Below are positions 57,546-64,000 of a stretch of 64,000 nt of DNA, piece by piece. Position 1 is the stretch's first letter. Each line of letters begins with the position of its first letter. The translations under genes and the position numbers were made by a program. The DNA comes from Sphingobacterium sp. LZ7M1 (lineage in GTDB: Bacteria; Bacteroidota; Bacteroidia; Sphingobacteriales; Sphingobacteriaceae). The notes under the pieces were generated by a model, which saw only the letters and a list, made by a program, of their open reading frames with translations, did no database searches and had not been told where the DNA came from. The stretch covers positions 4,154,001-4,218,000 of the forward strand of contig NZ_CP101134.1 in the NCBI RefSeq assembly GCF_024296865.1. Reading direction: 5' to 3'.

Positions 57546-59192
57546 TCATTGAAATATCATATCGTAATTTGGATTCTGTTCCAAATTAGGGTTCTTATCC
57601 CTCGCCGATTGTGGAATCGGCAACAAATAATTCTTTTCGGGATAGAACTTTCTTTGCCCTCCACCAGCTGGCACGACCTCATAGACCCATTTTCCTCCTT
57701 TCTGTTCAATCTTCATGGCGTGTAGTGGGCCGTTTAAGTTGACATGAGCAAGCTTCAAGCGGAGCAGGTCAGGCAGGCGCTTTTCTTCAAAGGCCAGTTC
57801 CACCCTTCTCTCACGGTGGATCGCTGCCCGCATCTGTGCCTGATTCAAACCTTTTGGCAAATCCGGCAATTCGGACCTTTTCCTTACCTCATTGATGGCC
57901 TCGTAAACCGATATATCAGGGCCTACCGCTTCATTTTGGGCTTCCGCATAGCTCAATAGAACCTCAGCGTACCTAAAGATAATCCAATTTGCACTGTTGG
58001 CATTGTCCATAGCACCGGGATATTTGGGGTCTACTAGTTTTTTGGCATAGTAGCCTGTCCTAGTTGAAATACTGCTGTTGTTCAAGTCTGTTGCGTTCAG
58101 GCTCCCCACCCCCTGTTTCATTACCATAATGTCGCCAAGCCATTGAGACCCATCGTAAACAATGGTTTGATAGAATCTCTTTTCCCGGTTTACATAAGGA
58201 TTTTGAGGATTATATCCTGAGGCTGGGTCCGTGATTGGGAGTCCATTTGCCATGGAATAGGAATCAACCAATTCCTGAGTTGGTCCTACGTGTCCCCAGC
58301 CCGTTAGACTCCCCCTAACAAAACGGGGTCCCGTCTGCGCAATATAGTTTGCCAATGAAGTACCCCCCATGTGCTGTCGGCTAAAGATTACTTCCACATT
58401 GTTATTGTTTTGCTCTAGGAACAGAGTACCATAGTCGGGGAACAATCGGTAATTGAGCGACATCACTTTTTTGAATGTTGCCGCTGATGCTGCCCATTTC
58501 GCTTTATCGTTTGAAGGATTGTATAGAGCTCCTGCCTTAAACAATTCACAGGACCCCTTCAGCGTAAGTGCTGCCCCTTTTGTTGCCCTGCCCGATTCAG
58601 CAGTTGGAAGCAGGTCTTTTTCAGCCTCGGTAAGTTCCTTTAATATAAATTCAACCGTTTGCTCAGCAGTATTTCGTGCCCTGAACACATCCTCTCCCTG
58701 TTCATTTTGGTTAAGTACATCGATAATGATAGGTACTCCGCCATGATACATCCACAATAGCGAATAAAAGTAAGCTCTCAGGAAACGTGCCTCAGCTAAT
58801 CTTGTCTTTTTCCAATCCTCTGGAAGGGCCGAAGCACTTACCCGTGCAATGAACAAGTTGCACTTACGGATATTGGCATATTGGCCCCATTGACTCGGCG
58901 CATTGCTCGGGGTATAGATGGAAGGACCATAGATGTTCGTACTGACACGCCCTGCCTGTCCATTGATCGAGTTGTCTGAGAAATTTTCCCAGGGATCTCC
59001 AATATCCAGGCTTGGTATGGACGCATAGATATTGTTGAGGAATAGATCGGCATTTGAGCTGGTCGACCAGAGCGTACCATCGGATACCTGGTCTTTGGGT
59101 GTTACCTCTAGATATTTTGTACATGAAACTAAGCTACAAGTGATAAATATGAGTAACAATGCCTTTTGCGATATTTTTAACATATAGTTCAT
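57546..59192 (-). CDS. SusD/RagB-family lipoprotein
   Basis: This protein of about 548 residues from the ATG at 59192 has a lipobox (SLVSC). The frame opens at 59285 inside susC; those extra residues are not signal-like, and an ATG at 59183 is also possible. It shows the SusD helical core and the family motif ERRVELAFEEKRLPDLLRLKLAHVNLNG near the C terminus. It should bind the glycan at the surface as partner of the SusC gene upstream. It is clearly different from the SusD of the sialic acid operon. Confidence 0.9.
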   Translation of the reverse strand: MNYMLKISQKALLLIFITCSLVSCTKYLEVTPKDQVSDGTLWSTSSNADLFLNNIYASIPSLDIGDPWENFSDNSINGQAGRVSTNIYGPSIYTPSNAPSQWGQYANIRKCNLFIARVSASALPEDWKKTRLAEARFLRAYFYSLLWMYHGGVPIIIDVLNQNEQGEDVFRARNTAEQTVEFILKELTEAEKDLLPTAESGRATKGAALTLKGSCELFKAGALYNPSNDKAKWAASAATFKKVMSLNYRLFPDYGTLFLEQNNNNVEVIFSRQHMGGTSLANYIAQTGPRFVRGSLTGWGHVGPTQELVDSYSMANGLPITDPASGYNPQNPYVNREKRFYQTIVYDGSQWLGDIMVMKQGVGSLNATDLNNSSISTRTGYYAKKLVDPKYPGAMDNANSANWIIFRYAEVLLSYAEAQNEAVGPDISVYEAINEVRKRSELPDLPKGLNQAQMRAAIHRERRVELAFEEKRLPDLLRLKLAHVNLNGPLHAMKIEQKGGKWVYEVVPAGGGQRKFYPEKNYLLPIPQSARDKNPNLEQNPNYDMIFQ

Positions 59193-59212
59193 TTTGAATA
59201 TATTTATCGTTA

Positions 59213-62200
59213 TTAAAATGTAATGTTGAGGCCCAGTGAAAACGTTCTTTGGTTGGGGTATCCCCAACTCCCATTTGGAATCCATGAATTATTTGGACCT
59301 ATTTCCGGATCATAGTTCACCAGATTTGTCCATGTCAGTAGGTTCTGACCCGATAAGAAAACCCGAATGTTCTGCATCTTTACTTTCTCTAGGACTTGGG
59401 AAGGAAGGCTATAGGAAATCGTAGCGTTCTTCAGTCTCAGGTAACTGGCATCTCCCATCCAGAAAGAAGATGTTTGGGAGTTATTTACTGTTGGAGCGGA
59501 TGTAAGGCGCGGGTTTGATGCATCGGTGTTTTCCGGTGTCCAGTAATCAAAGTTCTGTACATATGGGAGCATTGTGTCCCAGAAAGGCATAATAGATGAT
59601 GGGTGATAGTACCAATCAGTCTTACCAGCTCCTTGGAACAGCAGTTCGAGGGCAAAAGATTTATATTGTACGCTTGGTGAAAAGCCATAGATGATTTGTG
59701 GTGAGGCAGTTGGTTCCCCGATTACGGTAATATCGTCATCGTTGATCTTTCCATCACTGTTAATGTCCTCATACCGAATGTCCCCAGGCTGGACTGCGCC
59801 CCAAGGTTGTATTGCGATTCCAGGGTTCAGATTTCCGTTGCCATCAAAGTCACTTTGCTGAAAATACCCCAGGGCATTGAATCCAAATTGGGTTCCTAAG
59901 GGTCTACCGGTAAGGCGTCGATTAGGGTTATTGAGAGTTGTAGGGGTCTCAAAAACCTGGATTAACTTGTTTTTCGCATATGTTAGATTTGCTCCTAAAG
60001 AGACTCTCAGGTCATCAGAAAAACTATAGCTCGAGCTAGCCGTTATGTCAAACCCTCGGTTATCCATGATTCCGGCGTTTACTTGGCTTAGGCCAATACC
60101 ATATTCAGCCGGAACGATAACATCTGGATTCATGAGCATATTTGACCTTTTCTCATAGAAATAATCAATTTCTAGATTCAGGAGACCTTTCCATAGATTT
60201 GCTTCCAACCCAACATCAGTTTTCTTGGCCCTCTCCCAGGTAATATTTGGGTTTGGCTCAGCTTTTTCCCTGATTCCCTGTACAGCACTGTTCCCCAAGA
60301 CATAATTTGTACCAAGCACACTATAGGTGCTCATGTATTGGAACGGACTACCGGCCAAGGCACCAACCTCACCATAGGAACCTCGTATCTTAAGGTTATC
60401 TAACCAGGAAACCTTATTCTTCAGGAAGTTTTCCTCGGACAGACGCCATCCTGCAGAGAAAGCAGGAAAGAACCCAAACCTCTGTTCTGGAGCGAAAAAA
60501 TAACTTCCGTCATATCTACCGCTTGCTTCCAATAAATACTTTTGTGCATAATCATAGGCAACACGGTAAACCAACCCCATCTGCCGGGAGGCACTTGAAG
60601 CACCTCCGGTACTCATATCTGCCTGGCTAGAACTGCCCATGTTCAGTTCGTCTATTGTCAAGTTGAAGTTTCTGCGCTCTGCCATCAAACTTACCAGGTC
60701 ATTGCTTTTAGCTTCAAACAATCCCAAAACATTGATGTTATGTTTGCCAAAGGCACGGTCATAGTTCAAGCCAGCCTGGTAAGTAAGTTGCGCACTATGG
60801 TCCGTCGCATGGCGGAGCGAGGGTTTGGTCTGACCCCAGATTCCATCGTTAATCACGTACGGAGTTTGGGACTTATCTAGGCTCGCCTTATGGACCGGGA
60901 GCAACCATGTTTTGTTGGAGATAAAAGAAGGGTCATATGCAACTGTTCCCTTGAATTTCAGTCCTGGGACAAAGTTTATCTTCTGTTCAATGGACAGTTG
61001 GGAGTACAGTGAGGTCGTATTTAGTTTCTGGTAACCACTTTCAAAAAGGCTACCGGTCACAAATGTACCTGGCAAACCGTTACTGAAGCGGAGTGGGCCA
61101 TACAAAGGGTGCAGATATCCGATTAGCTCGAATATCCGGCCCGTTGAAACCGGAGGATATAAATCATTTTGCTTTCGCCCATTGAGCGTAAAAGTAGCTG
61201 TTGTGCTGCTCGTTACATGAGCCTCTAAGTTAATCGCTAGGTTAAATCTCTCGGTATTGGTTGTAGGCCACATCCCTTCTTGAAACTGATACCCCAGGGA
61301 AGCGTAATATTTTACACGCTCGGCACCTCCTGTAATCTCCAGATTATGATTGGTCAGTATAGCATTGGGGTTGGTCAGGTCGCCCCATATATTCTTAAAT
61401 GTAGGGAAAGCATCAGGATCTGAGCCGTCCTGGAACTTCTGCAAATCAGATTCAGAGTAAGGTTCAACAAGTCCCTCATTCTTAGCGGCTGCATTTCTTA
61501 GGGTAGCATATTGGAAAGAGTTCACGAAATCTGGTAGAACGACAGGGTTCTGAAAACCAACCCAGCCATTATAGCTCATGGTCGGGGCTCCCATTTTACC
61601 TTTTTTTGTTGTCACCAAAATAACACCATTCGCCCCTGCCACTCCATAAGGCGCCACAGCAGCGGCATCCTTTAAAATCGAAAAGGATTCAATGGAATTT
61701 GGATCCAGCTGCTGAAAACTGCGTGGTATCCCATCTACAATAATCAATGGCTGACTAGTTCCCGTGGAGGAGATACCACGAATGAATATATTTGAACCAT
61801 CCCTCCCAGGTTCTCCAGATCCTTGTTTGACCATCACCCCTGCCAATCTCCCACCCAGACCGTTGCTTAGGTTAGAAATCGGAACTGAAGAAATTTCTTC
61901 CCCCTTCATTGTTGACACGGCCGCAGTTACAGACGTCTTCTTCTGTGTTCCGTATCCTACGACTACGACCTCATCGATTCCGCTTTGGGAGTCTTTGAGC
62001 ACGATGCTCAAAAATTCCTGGGTAATCACCTGTACGGTAATTTCCTCCATCCCAGTGTATGAGACCTTTAATGTCTGGCCTATTGCCACCTCTAGAGCGA
62101 ATTCGCCCTTTGAATCTGTACTGGTGCCCTGCTGGGTTTCCAGAATAATTACTGAGGCGCTGACCAAGGGAGTTTTTCCATCGGTAACTTGTCCTCTGAT

Positions 62201-62305
62201 CGACAACTTCTTCTGAGCAGAAACATTGGAAATCAAAAAGGAAACAAAAAGCAACAACAGGAATATCTTCCTGGAATTGACTAGAAGCAAGTATTTTAAT
62301 TTCAT
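59213..62305 (-). CDS. SusC/RagA-family TonB-dependent transporter
   Basis: This 1030-residue protein has a signal peptide (ISNVSAQ), a CarboxypepD_reg-like domain (QVTDGKTPLVSASV) and a TonB-box-like VVVVGYGTQKK. The plug has GGRLAGVMVKQGSGEPG and the SusC marker SIESFSILKDAAAVAPYG, and the barrel ends in LGLNITF. It opens the twelve-gene operon and imports the oligosaccharide. It is divergent from the AraC regulator, with a 296-base gap between them. Confidence 0.93.
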   Translation of the reverse strand: MKLKYLLLVNSRKIFLLLLFVSFLISNVSAQKKLSIRGQVTDGKTPLVSASVIILETQQGTSTDSKGEFALEVAIGQTLKVSYTGMEEITVQVITQEFLSIVLKDSQSGIDEVVVVGYGTQKKTSVTAAVSTMKGEEISSVPISNLSNGLGGRLAGVMVKQGSGEPGRDGSNIFIRGISSTGTSQPLIIVDGIPRSFQQLDPNSIESFSILKDAAAVAPYGVAGANGVILVTTKKGKMGAPTMSYNGWVGFQNPVVLPDFVNSFQYATLRNAAAKNEGLVEPYSESDLQKFQDGSDPDAFPTFKNIWGDLTNPNAILTNHNLEITGGAERVKYYASLGYQFQEGMWPTTNTERFNLAINLEAHVTSSTTATFTLNGRKQNDLYPPVSTGRIFELIGYLHPLYGPLRFSNGLPGTFVTGSLFESGYQKLNTTSLYSQLSIEQKINFVPGLKFKGTVAYDPSFISNKTWLLPVHKASLDKSQTPYVINDGIWGQTKPSLRHATDHSAQLTYQAGLNYDRAFGKHNINVLGLFEAKSNDLVSLMAERRNFNLTIDELNMGSSSQADMSTGGASSASRQMGLVYRVAYDYAQKYLLEASGRYDGSYFFAPEQRFGFFPAFSAGWRLSEENFLKNKVSWLDNLKIRGSYGEVGALAGSPFQYMSTYSVLGTNYVLGNSAVQGIREKAEPNPNITWERAKKTDVGLEANLWKGLLNLEIDYFYEKRSNMLMNPDVIVPAEYGIGLSQVNAGIMDNRGFDITASSSYSFSDDLRVSLGANLTYAKNKLIQVFETPTTLNNPNRRLTGRPLGTQFGFNALGYFQQSDFDGNGNLNPGIAIQPWGAVQPGDIRYEDINSDGKINDDDITVIGEPTASPQIIYGFSPSVQYKSFALELLFQGAGKTDWYYHPSSIMPFWDTMLPYVQNFDYWTPENTDASNPRLTSAPTVNNSQTSSFWMGDASYLRLKNATISYSLPSQVLEKVKMQNIRVFLSGQNLLTWTNLVNYDPEIGPNNSWIPNGSWGYPNQRTFSLGLNITF

Positions 62306-62601
62306 AATAAAGTTATTGGTTTGAGTGGTGAAATTTAAAAATATAAATCTGGGATATCCTATGGTTCCAGATTCCTCAACACAAATATATTTGGAACATT
62401 TGCCTATATATTACACAATCTTGTTTAAACATTATCCTATTTTGTAATTCTGAATATGGTCAGGGATTTGACATTCTCTAGATTTTGCAATAATTTTGAT
62501 GGATTGTTAGCTTTTGAAAAAACAATTGAAAACATTTTGTTAAATCCAATTGAGCGACAAGTCTGTTTGAACGGATTGAAGAAATATGCTATCTTTATTA
62601 C
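62306..62601. promoter_or_regulatory. Divergent control region between susC and araC-like gene
   Basis: This 296-base AT-rich gap contains the perfect palindrome CAAATATATTTG (62382-62393). On the minus strand this reads as a -7 box (TATATTTG), about 77 bases before the susC ATG; no TTTG lies at the proper -33 distance (the nearest TTG is 26 bases away). A weak -33 element suits an activator-dependent promoter. No clear repeated AraC sites were identified by eye. Confidence 0.5.
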
Positions 62602-63504
62602 ATGAAGCCCCATTATAAACCTATATCTTCTGAATCCAAACTGTTCAAAGTTGAATTCCAAGAAAACCAAAAGGATTTCTATTATCCCTGGCATTATCAT
62701 TCTGAATTGGAACTAGCCTTTATTGTCAGTGGGAAGGGTATCCGATATGTAGGGAATTTTATGGAAAATTTTTTCGGCGAGGAATTGGTGCTGATCGGAT
62801 CAAATCTACCGCACAATTGGACTAACCAAATGGAGGAAGAACAGCCTGTAACCGCAATCGTGGTCTTTATAAAAGAGGAATTCTTGGAAAAGGCATGGAT
62901 GCACAGTATAGAATTTGAGGCGATCAAGAAACTTCTAACAGAAATGAATAAGGGGATAAAGGTCAACAAGGAGTCCACCCAGAAATTAAAGCCTAAGTTT
63001 CTTGAACTCCTAAAGGCGAACGAGTTTGAAAAACTCATCATTTTACTTCAAATCCTCCAAGATCTTGCAACAAACGCAGACTACCAATTTCTTTGTGAAC
63101 AAGAATTTACCTGTGACATAAATGAACTTGAAAAAAAACGGATAAACATTGTTTACGACTATATCCAAAAAAACTATCTACAGCAAATAACACTCGCGGA
63201 CATCTCCTCAAAGATAAATATGAGCGAAGAGTATTTTTCAAGATTTTTCAGCAAAACTATGAAAAAGCCTTTTTTTGAATTTCTTAATGAATACAAAATC
63301 AATCAAGCTTGTAAATTATTGATAGAAACGGATAAGCACGTGAGTGAAGTCTGTTATGCATCAGGCTACGAAAGCATTACGTATTTTTATAGGCAATTTA
63401 AGAAGTTCAAAAACTGCCAACCAAAGAACTATCGTGCCAATTACCGTAAGATGGCAGAGAATGAACTACAGAATGAAGGCATTACAGATCTATTAAATTC
63501 ATAA
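62602..63504 (+). CDS. AraC-family transcriptional regulator
   Basis: This 300-residue protein has an N-terminal cupin-like sensing domain (YPWHYHSELELAFIVSGKG, LIGSNLPHNW) and a C-terminal double helix-turn-helix (about 190-290; ADISSKINMSEEYFSRFFSKTM, and VSEVCYASGYESITYFYRQFKKF). Divergence from susC indicates control of the twelve-gene operon, probably as an activator responding to a sugar. Most Bacteroidota PUL regulators are hybrid two-component systems, so a simple cupin-AraC regulator here points to a small cytoplasmic inducer. Confidence 0.9.
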   Translation: MKPHYKPISSESKLFKVEFQENQKDFYYPWHYHSELELAFIVSGKGIRYVGNFMENFFGEELVLIGSNLPHNWTNQMEEEQPVTAIVVFIKEEFLEKAWMHSIEFEAIKKLLTEMNKGIKVNKESTQKLKPKFLELLKANEFEKLIILLQILQDLATNADYQFLCEQEFTCDINELEKKRINIVYDYIQKNYLQQITLADISSKINMSEEYFSRFFSKTMKKPFFEFLNEYKINQACKLLIETDKHVSEVCYASGYESITYFYRQFKKFKNCQPKNYRANYRKMAENELQNEGITDLLNS

Positions 63505-64000
63505 AGTAAATTAATTTGGAACAGTCCTCTTCCTATTTCATTTTCAATGGCTAGTGGAGGAAATACTTTATTAACATATCAGCGCTCCCAATCCAACTTC
63601 CTGTAAACCAATGAGCTACCAATTTCAAATGGGAAGTGCAACCTCCCATTTTTCAGCTGGGCGTAGGATTGTTGATGCCTATTTAAAAGATGGATTTTCA
63701 GACTTGCGATTAACAAAATCGTATAGGTAAGACAGCTATGATCAGAATCAAGTGGAAAACCGAACATTGTCATTCCCATGAAGTAAATAGGAATTCTTTA
63801 AGACCGCTATAGAGGGATTGAAGGAAAATATCGATAATTCCAATAAAACTAAACTCCGTATTTTGGAGCTCTGAAAATCATTAAATCTAATCTTTTTTTG
63901 ACAGGTGTTTGTGGCTTCAGTTCCTTGGGTGTCTAGAAGAAGAGACCTAAAGGTTCCAAATGAAAGTTTAAGAATTATCAATATCTAATTAAAAAAATCA
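63505..64000. other. Gene-free right end of the window
   Basis: No credible gene was found in these 496 bases. The open frames present (minus strand 63579-63779 and 63748-63981) have no recognisable domain and unusual composition. An imperfect hairpin (arms 63627-63634 and 63644-63651, then TT) lies about 120 bases after the AraC stop and may terminate it. The region could hold a decayed gene or a long intergenic leader of a gene beyond the window. Confidence 0.5.

Noticed and set aside
63748-63981. Minus-strand frame of 77 residues at the right end
   Set aside because: No domain, no plausible start context and low-complexity residue use; not distinguishable from chance.
1-64000. CRISPR arrays, insertion sequences, tRNA or rRNA genes
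   Set aside because: No regularly spaced direct repeats, transposase-like frames or tRNA-like cloverleaf sequences were noticed; weak tRNA-like or IS remnants could be missed by eye.

Overview
The window looks like a Sphingobacterium-type member of the Bacteroidota. It has two SusC/SusD pairs, a Bacteroidota-style promoter (TTTG, 19 bases, TAnnTTTG), secreted lipoproteins with Bacteroidota-like lipoboxes, an AT-leaning base composition and LytTR-type two-component signalling. Species is inferred from protein style only; no rRNA or tRNA gene was seen.

Layout. 1-2.9 kb: the 5' part of an M14 carboxypeptidase (runs off the left edge) and a PLP transsulfuration-type enzyme. 2.9-12.2 kb: a minus-strand operon GH43-GH43-galT-galK-galM-SSS symporter-GH127, which joins arabinofuranoside/galactoside hydrolases to the Leloir pathway. 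12.3-27 kb: a complete sialoglycan operon in the order SusC-SusD-NanA-NanM-MFS transporter-sialate O-acetylesterase-AGE epimerase-GH20-GH33 sialidase. A divergent FadR/GntR regulator faces a promoter that carries three copies of an ATGTnnnACa-type operator. 27.8-32.8 kb: housekeeping genes (metallophosphoesterase, hemH, ispH, acyltransferase, ndk). 33-42.7 kb: M61 peptidase, a frameshifted TonB-dependent receptor beside a LytS/LytTR pair, a CocE/PepX-like hydrolase and an atypical gamma-glutamyltransferase. 42.9-45.3 kb: a Tat-signal Gfo/Idh/MocA oxidoreductase with a DUF6807 partner.

45.3-63.5 kb is the most unusual part. A twelve-gene minus-strand operon (SusC-SusD-six-hairpin-like glycosidase-GH39-like glycosidase-amidohydrolase-Zn dehydrogenase-enolase-superfamily dehydratase-UlaG-like MBL protein-RraA-like aldolase-PIG-L deacetylase-DUF4380 protein-SSS symporter) is controlled by a divergent AraC regulator. 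The set reads as a polysaccharide utilisation locus that carries its own non-phosphorylative oxidative sugar pathway: oxidise, open the lactone, dehydrate, cleave. Its 3' end abuts a ybeY gene that has lost its N-terminal third, which marks a rearrangement breakpoint. The last 0.5 kb of the window holds no recognisable gene.

The GH43/Leloir and sialic acid operons fit breakdown of complex glycans (mucin-like sialoglycans; arabinogalactan-like plant material), followed by uptake through TonB-dependent pores and cytoplasmic catabolism.
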